Assembly (NCBI GenBank): GCA_902806595.1
Contig: CADCXC010000041.1
Location: 186,001 to 250,000 of the forward strand
Length of the DNA stretch: 64,000 nt
Origin: Pyrenopolyporus hunteri
Lineage: Eukaryota; Ascomycota; Sordariomycetes; Xylariales; Hypoxylaceae
Reading direction: 5' to 3'
The notes beneath the pieces are model-generated. The model ran no database searches, was not told the DNA's origin, and was given only the letters and a program-made list of their open reading frames with translations. Made by a program: the position numbers and the translations under genes. This document shows positions 38,791 through 53,495 of this stretch, piece by piece (position 1 is the first letter of the stretch; each line of letters starts with the position of its first letter).

Positions 38791-41700
38791 TTTAAATATA
38801 TCGTTAAATTATTTTAAACTTTTAATACGATTTATATATTTTTTAAACGATATATTTCGTTTAGAAAATAATAAAATATAAAAACGTAAAATTAATAATA
38901 AAAAATTACCGCGTTTTTAAATAAATTAATAAAATATAATAGTTTTAAAAATTTATATAAAATTTACGAAATTATATTTAATAAAAAAATAATTATAAAT
39001 TCGAATTTAATTAAAATTATAATTTAAAATAAAAGTATTTATATTTTCGTTTTAATTTTAATATTTTCTTTAAATTAAAATTATAAATTTATTTATTTTT
39101 TTTAATATAACGATATAAAATATATTATAAATTATATAATTTTTTATTTTTTAATAAATTTTTATTTTATAAGAAAATTTTTAAATTTTTATTATCGACG
39201 TTAAATTCGTTATTTTTTTTTATATTTTAATTTTATTAATTTAAAAAATGCGACGATAATAAATAATTTCGTAAATCGATATAAATTTAAAATTTTAACG
39301 TTACGAAATATTAATAAAATATATTTCGTAACTTAAAACCGGTTAAAAATATTATTTAATCGATATTTAATTTTAAAATATTAACGCGTTTACCGCGTTA
39401 ATTAATATATTTATCCTCGTTATATTTCGAAAATTTAACCGATTTAATATTTAATAAATTAATTATTTCGTTAAAAATTTCGATTCGAATTCGTTAATTT
39501 AATGAATTTTTTATTATATTTCGAAATTTTTTTATAAAAAGTTATAATTATTATAAATTATTCGATAATTTAATTAATATATTTCGAATTTTTACGAATT
39601 AAAACGAAATCGAAAACGATAATTTTATTAAAATATGTCGAAATTTATTTAATTAATTATCGAATAATAATAATATTTTTATATACGGTTATTTTTTCGA
39701 ATAAAATCGTAATAAAATAACTTTAAAATTTATAAAATACGTATATTTATATTAAATATATAATTTAATTTATTACGTAATTAATTTAATTACTATTAAA
39801 TTATGTTTTTTTTTACATTTATATCGTTATTTTAATTAATTTAATCGTTAAATTTTTTTTTATAAACGTTTAAACGAAATCGATAATTATTAAATTATAA
39901 ATTTAAAAATTCGATTATTTTATAATATAATAAAAAATATTACGTTTTCGAACGTTTTTATTATTAATTATAAATAAAATTAATTTATTTTTAATTAATT
40001 ATTATTATAAACATTAAAACGCGACGTTAAATCGAATTTTATAATTATAAAATTATAAATCGGCGAAAATTTAACGTCGACGACGATAATTATAAATTAA
40101 AATTACGAAATAATTATTTATATTCGTAAATCGAATTAAATATATTATTAATTTTATATTTAATATCGTATTTTTATTTTTTTTAAATAAAAATAATATA
40201 ACGTTTCGATTAAATATAACGTAATTTAAAGTTTAAAAAAAGTTATGTTAATATTATATATTTTTTTAGATTATTTAAAGAAATAATTAAAAATTAAAAT
40301 CGAATAGATATTTTTTTTTATTAATTTTTTTTATTATATTATAATAAATTATTAAATGATTTTATTATATTTTTAATGATATATTCGAGCGTAATTTAAG
40401 TTTATTTAATGAGAAATATTTTCGTATTTTAATATAATTTATATTATCGAAAAAAAAAACGTTAAACGATTACGTATAAAATAATCGAATTATACGACTA
40501 ATTTTTACTTTAAAATACCGGGAAACGTTTATAAAAAAGTGGGATATTTCGAATAATAAACGTTATATAATTTATTTTATAAAAAAAGTAACGTTCGAAA
40601 TAGTTATAATAAAAAAAGTTTAAATTTTTTTTTCGTATCGCGTTAAAATTTATTTTATTATTAAACGATTTTTTTTAATTTATTATTAAATTTATATAAA
40701 AATCGTTAAATTTAATATTATATTATAAAATGGATTTTATTTTTTATTTATTATATAAATTTTTAAATAAAATTTCGAATCGAAATATATATCGTTTATA
40801 TTTATTATATTATAAATAAATAAATATTTAAATAAATATTTATTTACTTATTTTTTTATTTAAATATTTACTTATATATAAAAATAGGTATTTATATAAA
40901 TTTACTTTTTAAATTTTTTTTAAAAAATTAATTATATTTTTTATTATAATAAATAAAAAGTAAAATATAAAATATAAGTTTAATTAATTAAAACGAAAAT
41001 AAATTTAATTTATATTAATAATAAACGAATAAATTAAATAATATTAATATAAAATAATAATATAAAAATTTAAATATTTTTTATATATATAAATATTTAA
41101 TTATTTATATCGATTAAAAAAAATTAATTAATATATATTAACGTTTTAATTAATTATAATATAAATATTATATATATAATTATTAAAAATTTAAATATTT
41201 TTAATATAATATAATATTATTTAATTTATTACGCGTAATTTACGATATATTTTTAAAGTGTAAAAGTAAAAAACGTAATGTAATTTTTAATTTTTAATAT
41301 AATTATTACGGTATTATTTTATATAATAACGATATTTTATTAAACGGTTAATTTAGTTTATAATCGTTATTTAATAATTTATATTTTAATTAAAAAACCT
41401 TTTTTTTATTAATGTATTTTTTTAAAGTTTTTATTAATACGATTATAATTTAAATTTACGTATTTTTTATATATATATATATATATTAAATATTTTATTA
41501 AAATTAAATTATATTTAAAATAACGGTTAATCGAATCGTATCGATGTAAATTATTAATTATTTAAAATATTAAAATAATTAAAAACGTTATATATATAAA
41601 TAAATTAAAAATTATATATAAGTACGCGGGTTAAATATTTAGGTATTTCGAATATTTATTTATTATACGTATCGAAAAAAAAAATCGAATTAAATAAATA

Positions 41701-42569
41701 ATTATATTAAAAAAAGCTTATAATTTTTCGTAATTTTTATTTTATTCGAATTTATAATAAAGTTAAAATTAATTTAATATATTATTTATTTTATTAATAT
41801 AACGTCGTTTTAATTATTTAAACGAAAAAAAAAATATATTTTTTTTATATAAATAACCTTCGAAAAACGCATTAACGAATTAATTTTCGATTTAATTAAA
41901 TTAAAAAATTTTAAAGTTTAAAAGTTATAAATTTAAATTTAATATAATTTAAATCGTTATAAGTTTTTTTATTAATTATTTTATAATTACGTATTATTAA
42001 ATAAAAAGTTTTATTACGTTATTTACGTATATAAATTCGAAAGGAAAAATTAAAATATATATTACGAATAAAAAATCGATTTAAATCGAAAAAATACGTT
42101 TTAAAAAATAATTAATTTAAATTCGAAAATAAAAAACGTTTTATTAAAATATTCGAAATAAATACGTCGAATATATATCGAAACGATTCGAAGTTATTTA
42201 TTTAATTATTATATATATTAATTATTATATAATTTTTACCGTTTTTAAAATTTATTAATTATAAATAAAAAACGATATAATGCGATTTTATATTAAAAGT
42301 ATAATAAACGATATCGTAATACGATAAATAAGTTAAATTTTAATTTTTTTATTTTAATTATATAGTTATTTTTCAAGTGTATTAATTTAAAAAAATAATG
42401 TAAAAATAAATATGTTAATTATATTTAAAATAAAGAAAATTTTTATATTTATAATAATAATATTTATAAATTATACGTAAATATATTTACGATGTCGAAA
42501 AAATTAAATTCGATAAATTTCCTTCGAAAGTTACGTATTTAAAATTAATTAAATAATATTTATTAAATC

Positions 42570-42647
42570 GTTTAATAATAATATATAAAATAATAATATA
42601 TAAAATAATAATATATAAAATAATAATATATAAAATAATAAAATAAT
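42570..42647. repeat. 15-bp AT tandem array
   Basis: About five units of AAAATAATAATATAT. Low-complexity array in RIP-mutated DNA about 110 bp left of inverted-repeat element copy C. Confidence 0.75.
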
Positions 42648-42761
42648 TTATTTAATTTAAATTATTCGTTATAATAAAAATAATATTATTAAAAATTTAT
42701 AAAAAATTAAAAACGATAAATAAATCGATATTTAAATTATTTATATTTATAATTTAATAAT

Positions 42762-43276
42762 GAGGATTAATATCCGCACTACCTATTTTTGATATCGGGC
42801 CTTTATCCGCACTACCAGTACAAAAAGTACATCTCCTACCCCTCACTCGGCCCCACTAACACATTCCCATACAAAAATGCATAGTAGGACTTATTTACAT
42901 ATTGAATTACACCATAGATCCCATTATATCCCACCTATTCTAAGGATGCAAAATACATTACATCGCCAGTTTCGCGTCAATTAAAGCTTCCTAATGGTAA
43001 AGGTTTCATATAATATCAAAAGTTATTTATATATATTATAAATGTAAATATATATCCAACCTTTGAATATATATATATATATTCAAATAACTTAAAATAA
43101 GGTATACACCCATACGAAACTTATACCATTAGAAAGGGCATAAGGTGTACATTATGTATTAACACGATTGTACGTAGATTTGTATATGGGGTTGTTAGAT
43201 ACGGTATGTATTTCAATGTATTGGTAGTGCGGATAAGGCCCGATATCAAAAATAGGTAGTGCGGATATCAATCCTC
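42762..43276. mobile_element. Inverted-repeat (hAT-MITE-like) element, copy C, unmutated shorter variant
   Basis: A 515-bp element with terminal inverted repeats of about 54 bp, GAGGATTAATATCCGCACTA at left and GAGGATTGATATCCGCACTA inverted at right. The motif TATCCGCACTACC occurs twice within each terminus. A perfect 8-bp target duplication TTAATAAT flanks it (42754-42761 and 43277-43284). Its left arm matches the right arm of copy B and its right arm the left arm of copy B, so it lies in the opposite orientation. It is shorter inside and has different outermost sequence. Non-coding and not RIP-mutated at its ends; the centre is AT-rich. Confidence 0.88.
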
Positions 43277-44470
43277 TTAATAATAAATTAATTTATTAAA
43301 AATAAATAATTATTTTAAATAATATATTTTTAAAAATTATTTATAAAATAATACGTAAAATAATTAATTATTAAATAAATAATCGAAAAATAATATATTT
43401 TAATAAGTTTTTATATATTATAATAAATAAATTTTCGATTAACGTATTTTTTAAAAATAAAAATTAAAATTATATTTTTAATAAATTAAATATACGCGTA
43501 TATATTTAAATATATTAAATAAAACGAATAATTTTAATTTTATTTCGAATTATAAAATTAATATTAATAAATAAATTAAAAATATTATATTTATTTAATA
43601 TTTATTTAATTTTACGTTTTTTAATAATAATATAAAATACGTATTTTAATTAAAGTTTTAAAAAGGTTTTTACGTTAAAAAAGTTATTTTTAAATATTAT
43701 TAATTATTTATTTTCGATATTTATTGTTATAATTAATAATATATTTTTTTTAATATTCGATATTAAATTTTTTTAAAATAATTATAATTACGTTAAAAAA
43801 GTTAAATTTTCGTTTTACGTTTTTTAATTTATAATTTTTTATAAAACGTTATAATTTAAATAAAATAAAAAAATAAAAATAAATTTTACTATATTTATAT
43901 TTTACCCGTTAAATTCGAACGAAAATATTACGATTAACGATATCGACGATTTAATCGATTCGTAAATAAAAACATTAAATATAAATAAGATTTTTTTTTA
44001 AATTATAATTAAATTCGATTATAACAATAAAAACGTTAATTAATTATTTTTTAAATATATTTAATTTAATTTTAAAAAAATAATTTTTTTAATAAAAAAA
44101 AGTTATTATTATTTTATTTAATTTTTTTAAAATTTACATCGTCGTTTAATATTAATATAATCGAACGTTAAATAAATACGATATTTTTTTAAATTATATT
44201 AAATTATATTTAAATAATATAAAAATACGAGATTTTTATTTATTTTTTTAATATATTATTTTTTATATTATTAAAACGTATAATATATCTTTTCGAAGAA
44301 AAAATAAATACTTTCGATATAAAATATTTTAACGGTTTTTTCCGAGATTTATATATAATAAAAAAGTTTATTAATATACGTAATATTATTTAAAATTTAA
44401 AAAATAATAAATTATAAAATTAAATATTATCACTTATATTTATAAATTATTAATTAATCGAAACCCGTAA

Positions 44471-44590
44471 AATAAATGTTACGAAAAAAAAAAACGTATT
44501 TTTATAAACGAAAATACCGCGAAAAAAAAAACAAATATTTTTATAAATAAAAATATCGTAAAAAAAAAAATAAATGTTTTTATTAATAAA
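44471..44590. repeat. About 38-bp A-rich tandem array
   Basis: Three imperfect units of about 38 bp, each an A-run followed by ATTTTTATAAA-CGAAAATA-like sequence. RIP-mutated; origin unknown. Confidence 0.5.
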
Positions 44591-47342
44591 AAATTTATAA
44601 AAAAATAATCTTTTATCGACGGGGATATCTTAAAAAAAAAGTTTTTATTTATAAAAACGTTATAAAAAAATCGATTATTTTTCGTAATATCGATGTAATA
44701 AAAAATAAAAATATAAATATTTTTTTTATTAATATTATCGATATTAAATTATTAATTTCGTATCGATAAATTATTACGTAAACCTTATACGTTTTATACG
44801 ACGTAATAATTTTTATTTTTTATTAAAATATTTTAAAGTCGTAAAAATCATTAATCGTTAATAATTTATAAAATTTAATATTAATTATATTAACGAAAAT
44901 TTTTATTTTTCGAATATATTAAATAAATTTATAAAAACGAATTTTTTCGAAAGTTTTTCGTAAATTATATTAATATTTTTTAATAATATATTCGACGAAA
45001 AATTATTATAAAAAAAAATATAAAAATTTATAAAAATTTAAATAAATAAAATCGTTATTATATATAAATTAATTTTATTTAATAAATATTTAAATAAATA
45101 TATATAATTAATACGTATATTTAAAGATTTTTTCGATTAATTTATATATTTTTTCGTTTAATTTATTTACGAAATAAAATTTATAAATAATAATAAATAA
45201 TTTAAAATATTTTAAATTATTAAATCGATCGAAAAAAAAAATTTAATATTTATATTTTAATATATTTTTATTTTATTTATTAATATTTATTTAAAGGTTT
45301 TATATTTATTAAATTTAAATTACGAATATTAAAACGAAAGTTATTAAATTTAAATTCGATTAATTTAAATTTAAATTTTTATTATCGTTAATTAAAAAAG
45401 TTTTTATTTCGTATAAATATAATTATATTCGATTTTTATATAATAAGTTTATTATTAATAAAATTAATTAAAAATTAAAATACTTATCGAAAATTTTTTA
45501 AATTAAAGTTTATTATATATACGATATTTTTTTAATAACTTTATAATGTTTATTATATATATTATATTTATTACGTTTATTTTATTTTTTATAATTATAT
45601 TTTTCGATTTTATAATATTTATTTTTTTCGTTCGATATAATATATAATAATATTAAAAAATAACTTATTATAATAATTATAATATTTATTATTATTTTTT
45701 TAATAAACTTTTTTATATAAAAATATTAATTTTTTAATACGAAAATATTCCTTCGAAAATATAAATTTTTAATTTTTTAAATATCTATTTATAATTACGT
45801 AATAAAATATAAAAGAAATAAAAAAAAATTCTTTTAATCGAATAAGTTTTAAAAATTATTTAGGGAAAAATAATATTCGAAATAAAAAATAAATTTATAT
45901 TACTTTTAAATATAAACGATTTATTTTTTTTTAAATATAATATTTTTTATTTATTAATTACGTTAATTATATTAAATGCTTTAAAATTAAATTTTTATAA
46001 TTTAAATAATTTTATTTTTCCGTTTTTTATTTCGTTATTAAATATTTAAAATTAAATTATATTTTTAATTATTTTTATTTTAATAAATTACGAATTATAT
46101 AAATAAATTATTAATTTAAAATAATTAAAAGTCGATAAAAAAACGTTTTAACGTTAATATTCGAATTTTAATAAATATATTTACATAGAAAATATTTATA
46201 TTATATATTAATAATAATTTTATAAATTTTTTACGTTTTTATAATTTAAAATATCGTAATTAAATTTATAATAATGTTAATAATATTTACTTAAATATTT
46301 AATTCTAAATATAATTAAAAAAAAAATTTATTTAGGTTAATATAATAATATTAATTAATTAATTAATTTATATAAAATTATATATTTAAAATAATATTTA
46401 ATTTAATTTATTTAAAATTTAAAAATATAAAAAAAATAATTCGCATCGATATAAAATTTATAATTAAAATTTAAATCTATTTTTATTTATTATTACGTTT
46501 ACGTTTACGATTATCTCCGTTATTATTATAAATCGATTAATTATAATTAAAACGAATTTAATCCCGATTTTTTTTAATTAAATACGTATTTATATATACT
46601 TCGAAATTTTATTTTTTCGTAAATAAAATATTATTTATTATTTATTCGAAAATAAATCGAATATTATATCTATTTTAATTTTAAAAAGTTTTTAATTTTA
46701 ATATTATTTCGATTATTAATAATTAAAATAATAAGTTTACCATTTAAATTTATTAATAAAAAAATACGAGGAATTTTTTTTTAACTCGAAATAATAATCG
46801 ATAAAAATACTTCGTTTTTTATTTATTTAATTTTTAGGTTATATTTATAATAATACGGAAATAATCGATAAAAATAAAAAAAATAATCTAAAAATAAAAA
46901 ATTTAAGTTTTAATTTTTTAAAAATCGCGTGATATATTTTTTTATTTTATTTAATAAATAAATTTATTTAAAAAAGTTTAAGTTTTAAAATTTTTATTAT
47001 AAACTTTAAAACTTTTTTTATAAATTTATAAAAAATTAACGTATTATTTCGTAAATATATTAACTTTATCTACGTAATTAATATAAACTTATATTATTTT
47101 TTTAATATTAATTATATCGAAGTCGATTAAAACTTATTATTTACGTGTAAATATATAAAAAAAATTTATATTAAAAATTAATTTTTTTATTTTATTTTTT
47201 TAATATTCGAAGTAATTACGAAATTTTTTTTTATAATTTTTTAAAAATTTTTTAATTAATTAAACGCGTTCGAATATTTTTTTTTATATTTTTACGTTTA
47301 TTATAAAAAAATTATAATAAATTATAAAAAAATTTTAAATAA

Positions 47343-47558
47343 TATTAATAAGTACGTACGTAAATAAAATAAAAAAATAATAATAAAAATAAATGTAATA
47401 CGATGAAATTAATGTTATATAAATTATTTAAAAAAAAAAATTATTTAATAAGGAGATTATAAGAAAGGTTTTTTTTATATAAACGAAAGTATATAGGTAT
47501 TTTTTTTTCTTAAAATATGTATTATGAAGTGGTATATATATAAGTTAATTAATTATTA
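47343..47558 (+). repeat. Left LTR of retroelement 3
   Basis: 216 bp, begins TATTAATAAGTACGTACG and ends ATTATTA (mutated TG...CA). Compared with the right LTR it has mostly lost C and kept G. Confidence 0.75.
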
Positions 47559-50500
47559 TTTATTTTATTTTTTTTTCGTAATTAATTAATTACGAATTGT
47601 TAGTTAAGTTTTTTATTTTATTTATTTTTTTAATTTTAAATTAATTTAATTTTTTTTTATTAAATTTTATATAATTTTATTAAGGGACGTTTTTATTATC
47701 GTATTTACGGGGTTATACGATTTATAAATCTACCGGATATTATTAATTTTTCGATTTTCGTAAAATTATTTTAATGTTATTAAATCGATTATTAACTTTT
47801 TTTCGTTAATTTTTTTATTTATATTAAATATTAATATAGTAATAAAAAATCGATATATAAAACGAAAAAAATTTTAAGGAGTAAAAAACATTTTAAGATA
47901 ATATTAATCGTATAATAAATAATATAATTAATGTCGAAACTTTAAACTATTTTATAAATTTTATTAATAAATACGTTACGAATAATTCGTTTATATTTAA
48001 TGGATAATTAATAAATAATATTATTAATAATTTATATTTTATTATTTCGATCGATGGGATTTTTATTGTTTAAAATAATAATATACTCGATTTACGAATT
48101 TAAATTTTTATTATTTATAAAAAATTTATCGATAAAAATATAAAAGCGTAAATTTTAAAGATTTAATTCGATATAACGAAATTTACGTGTTTAGTTATTT
48201 ATTTATTATTTAATTTTAACGTTAAAAGTTTTAACTTTTTTAAATTCGAATTCGAAGTATTAAATTATCGTAAAATAATCGAAAATTATTTCGAGTTAAT
48301 ATATCGAAGCGATATATATGTTTCGGATTCGTTATTTTATATATTTTTTAATTATATTAAAAGTTTTAACGTTTAATAGTTTAAGTTTTTTAATTTAACT
48401 TTTTTAAATAATTATTACGTTAAAATTTTTATCGTAAATTATAATACGTAAATTATTAAAATTTTTAATTTTAAAGTTTATAATTTTTTAAAAACGCGTT
48501 TTAATTTTAATTTTATTAAAAATTTTATTTTTAATAATAAAAAAATTCGTAATATCGATATTAAAAATATTATCCGTTTAAAAATTAATAAATTCGAATA
48601 AGTCTAAATTTATTATAAGTAAATAAAAGTCGAAAATTAATAATTTTATTTATAATTTTTATTAATAATAACGCGAATAAATTTTAAATTAATAAATATT
48701 TAATTTTACGAAATTATATAAAAGTTTAATTATTTATAATAATATTTTTTTAAGGTATTTATTTTTAAGTTTAGTTAATAAATATATAAAAATAATTTTT
48801 TATATTAATGTTTTAAATTAAATGTAGGTTATTATAATGTTTCGAATTATAATTTTTATTTTTTTACGACGTAATATAAGTGTTAAAATTAATATAATAT
48901 ATTAGTTAATTTTTTAAATAATAGGTACGTACGTTATAATATATTTTTTATCGAAATTATTATAATTTTAAATTATTAAGCGAGATTTTTTATATGATAT
49001 AACGGTATTTTTACTTTTAATTTTATAAATTATTTATAATTTAAATATTATAATACTTCGATATATAATTATATTATAAATTTTTAAGCGTAGGATATTT
49101 TTTTCGAATAAAACGTTAAGTTTTTTTATATTTAATGTTTCGTAAGGTTTTTTTTATGTAATGATTTTTTTATTCGTTCGAAATTTAATAATAAGAGTAA
49201 GATTTTTTTATTTTTTATTAATAATGTATAGTTTTACGGTATAGGAAAAATTATCGGTATATATAAAGTTTTTTTCCGGGATAATTTAATAATTATCGAT
49301 GTTAAAAATTAATGCGAATAATTCGATTTTAAATTTTTTAAACGGTACGGGGTTTTTTTAAGGTTAGATATATAATTTAATATAAAAGTTTTTAAATGTG
49401 GATGTTTTGTTCGAAATATTTAAAACGACGGTAATATTTTTATTTAATATCGTAATAATTTTATAAGGGTTTTTTTATTTTTTTTTTTTATAAATAAATA
49501 CTTTATTATCGATAAAAAATAATACGGGAAAAGTTTTTTATATATTAAAATTATTACATATATTTAAAGTATTTTTTACGAAACGTTATATTTTAATTTT
49601 TTTAATTTTCGTTATTGTTTTTTAAACGGTTTATATTTTTTAAGTTTATACGGAAATAAAAGGTAAATTTATATTAATTTTAAAATAAATATCGAATATA
49701 AAAAATATAAGTATTAAATTATTAAAGTTTATAGTGTTATTAATTATTTTTATAATTATTTATAATCGAATTATACGTAAATTAAAGTTTTAAAATTTAT
49801 TAGTGATAATTTCATATATTTTACGAACGGAGTCGTAATATTTTTCGATTTTATTAATAAATTAATGTATTTCGACGAGTATTTAATAATAAATAATTTT
49901 AATAATATAAGTTTTATTTCGAAATTTAATATTATCGAAATTTATATCGATATTATATATAATAATATTTAAAGGTTCGAAGTAAATGTTAATTTAACAT
50001 TACTTTAATATATTTTAAATTTTTTTAATAGAAATAGTTTTTATAAAACGAATAGTTTAAAATTTTATAATAACGTCGATTATATATAAAATAAAACGTT
50101 TATTTAAATATATAATATTAACGATAATTTCGTAATTAAAGTTTATATTAAAATTTTTTAGATTAAATTTAAATTTTTAAAAGATTTTATTTTTAATTTA
50201 ATAATAGTGGTAAAATTTATTAATTTTTTTAATATTTTTAATATCGACGTTATAATTTATTTTATTTAAAAAAATGTATAATTTAATTATAAAAAAATAA
50301 TTAAATCGGATATAAATACGACGTAATTCGAATTTCGTAAAAAAAATTATATTATCGAAATAAAATTATAAATATTTTTATTTATAAACGATAATAACGA
50401 TGATATTATTTTTTTCGATTAATTAATTTATAATATTATTTAAATAAATATTTAATTAATTTATGTTTTTTAAATATATAAAAAACGAAGTATTTAAATT

Positions 50501-53278
50501 TATAATATAAAAATTAATTAATTCGAACGAAACGTTAATCGTAATCGTTTTTAATGATTTAATTAAAGGTTTATTTTCGAATTTAATGTTAATTTTATCG
50601 ATTCGATTATTATTTATTTTAAAATTTCGATCGAAAAAGTTTTTTATAAAAATTTAATATTAATTTTTTTTTATAATGGATATTTTAATTATGTCGATAT
50701 CGAAGATAATATTTTAAAAAATATTTTTAATGTATTAATTTAAAATAAATATAATGTTATTTTTTAATTTATCGATAAAAAAGTAACGGAAAACGATTTA
50801 ATATTAATATATTTAATTTATTAAATATATCGCGATTAATTAATATTAAAAGTCGATTTTTTTCGTTTCGAAAGTAACGACGTTTTAATTATCGTTTTTC
50901 GATTTCGAATTTTTTTATTTAATATTTTTATAACCCGTTAAAAATGTAATATATTTATTTTTATTTTTAACTTTTTAAGTTCGTTAATATTTTTTAACTT
51001 TTTTTTTACTCGTTTTCGAGATATTTAATAAATTAATATCTTTTTTTTTATATATTTAATAACGACGTTTTTAGGTTTAAGTCGTTTTTTTCGATTAATA
51101 TCGATTATTTTTATCGTTACGATAATACTTTTATTTAATATAAAATTAATCGAAGTTTTCGTCGTTATTATTATTAATTATAAATTAACGCGTTTTTTTA
51201 ATATTTTCGAAAGTATCGATTAACGCGTAAAATTTATTAATTAATTTTTCGAATTAATATAATAAGGTAAATAAAATATATTATAATTAAAATATATTAC
51301 GAATAATATATTATATAATTATGATAAATTATTATTTATTTTTAAAATTTTTTTTAAGGGTACGTTAATATAATATTAATTTATTTAATATAATTTATAA
51401 TATTTTAAAGTTCGATTTTTTTTCGTTTTTTTTTTCGGTTTTAATATCGAAGAAAATAATCGAAATTTAATTATAATGATATTAAACTTTATTTTATTTC
51501 GTATTAAAATGTCGTTTTATAATTAAATATATATTCGTAAAATATTAATAATAAAGTATATTATATAAAAAGTAAATAATCGTTCGTTTAATAAAAATAG
51601 TAAAAAATACGACTTAAAATTAAATTTAATAAATTTTAACCGTGTAATATATATTTAAAAAAAAACGAAATTTATCTTTTAAAACGTTATAAAGTTTTTC
51701 GGTATAATTATTTTTATTATTTTAAACTTTTTTAAAATAGTCGATAATAATAAAGGGGTATATTTTATTAAAAATTCGAATAAAAAAAACGTTATAATAA
51801 ATATCGTTTTATTAATTTTTAATAAATATAAGTACGAGGGTTAATTTAATTAATAAAAATTATAAAGTCGTTTAAAAAAAAAAATCGTAATTTTCGATAT
51901 AATAATTTCCTTTTTTTAATACGGCGTTTAATAAAATCGTCGATATTATATACGAATTATTCGGTGGCGATTTAAAAGGTTTATAAATATTTTTCGATAA
52001 TAAAGTTTAAAGTTATTTTTTTTATTAAAAACTAAAAATATATTATTAATTATACTTTTAAAGTTTAACGTAAACTAAAATAATAAAATATTAATTAATT
52101 ATAATAGTTTAAAAAAATACGATTATTTTTTATAAAACGAAAACAAAAGAAATAAATATATTAAATATTTAAAATTTCGATTAATTACGTAAATTACTTT
52201 AATTACTTTAAGGATTAAACGAAATTAACGGCGGGGATTTAAGTGTTAACTGTTAAAAAGGTTATATTATAAAAAATTACGACGAAAAAAACGATAAAAC
52301 GTAAAATATAAACGACGGATTATTAAATATAATAAAAAGCGGGTACGTATATTACGAAAGTAATTTATAACGTCGTCGAAACGATATTAACGGTAATTTC
52401 ATTAATATAATAAATATTATCGAATTTTCGTATTTAATTAATTAATTAAACGTTTAAAAAATAAAAAATCGTAGTTATTATTATATTATAACGTATATAT
52501 ATATCGATATAAATAACTTCGAATAAATTACACTTTTTTCGATTTAATATATAAACGTTTTTTATATTAACGTATTAAATTATTTTTATTTTACTTTTAT
52601 TAATTTATTATTATTTCATTTTAATGGCTTACGTAATAATAAAAGGTTTAATAAAGATTTAATAACGTTAATATTATTTTTTTTTATATAAATATTTTTT
52701 TATATTAACGCGATTTTTAAAGTCGATTATAATTAACGTAATAAAATTTAAAAATCGCTTAAAATAAAACCTTTAAAACGCTTTTAAAATTCCTTTAAAA
52801 TTTCCTTAATTATATAAGCATATAACTTATTTTTATTCGTTACTTCTAAATTTATTAACGTAAATAAAATTTACGTTACTTTTTATTAAAAAGTAATAAT
52901 TTACGGGTTTATTTCTTTTCATTTTATCGCCATATAATTAAAATACCTATTAAAAAAAACGAAAGTAATTATAAAATTAAAGATATATTTAATTAAAACT
53001 TTAAACTTATCCATATTTTTTTATTTAATAAAATTAAATTCTTTTCGTAAATTTACGTTTAAGTCGAATTTTTAATTTTTTATAATATAATAAATATTAT
53101 AAGTTTAAAAAAATTTAATGTAATAAAACGATATTTTAACATAAATAAAAAAGTATCGTATAAAAAAAAAGGTGTTATTATCGCGTATATTATTATAATA
53201 AAAGTCTTTCGTATTATTATAATAATAATTTTTTTAACTTTATTAATTTATATTATTAACTTTAATAACATTAATTAA

Positions 53279-53495
53279 TATTAATAAATACGTACGTAAA
53301 TAAAATAAAAAAATAATAATAAAAATAAATGCGATACGATAAAATTAATATTATATAAATTATTTAAAAAGGAAAAATTATTTAATAAAAAAATCGTAAA
53401 AAAAATCTTTTTTATATAAATAAAAATATATAAATATTTCCTTTTTCTAAGGTACGTACCATGAAATAATACGTACATAAATTAATTAATTATTA
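53279..53495 (+). repeat. Right LTR of retroelement 3
   Basis: 217 bp, paired with 47343-47558. It keeps C (for example TTTCCTTTTTCTAAGG) where the left LTR has T, and has A at many positions where the left LTR keeps G. Confidence 0.75.

Larger units (their letters stand above)
47343..53495 (+). mobile_element. RIP-mutated LTR retroelement 3
   Basis: A 6.15-kb element between direct repeats 47343-47558 and 53279-53495 (216-217 bp), flanked by the identical pentamer AATAA (47338-47342 and 53496-53500). Apart from a small indel, the LTR differences I can align are C/T or G/A transitions. It is unrelated to elements 1 and 2. No frame survives. Near 49796-49835 the plus strand reads FISDN...YFTNG, reminiscent of the SDNG...FTN block of retroviral-type integrases. 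Its place in the first half would fit a Copia-like order, but this is a weak hint. Orientation is therefore tentative. Confidence 0.8.
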
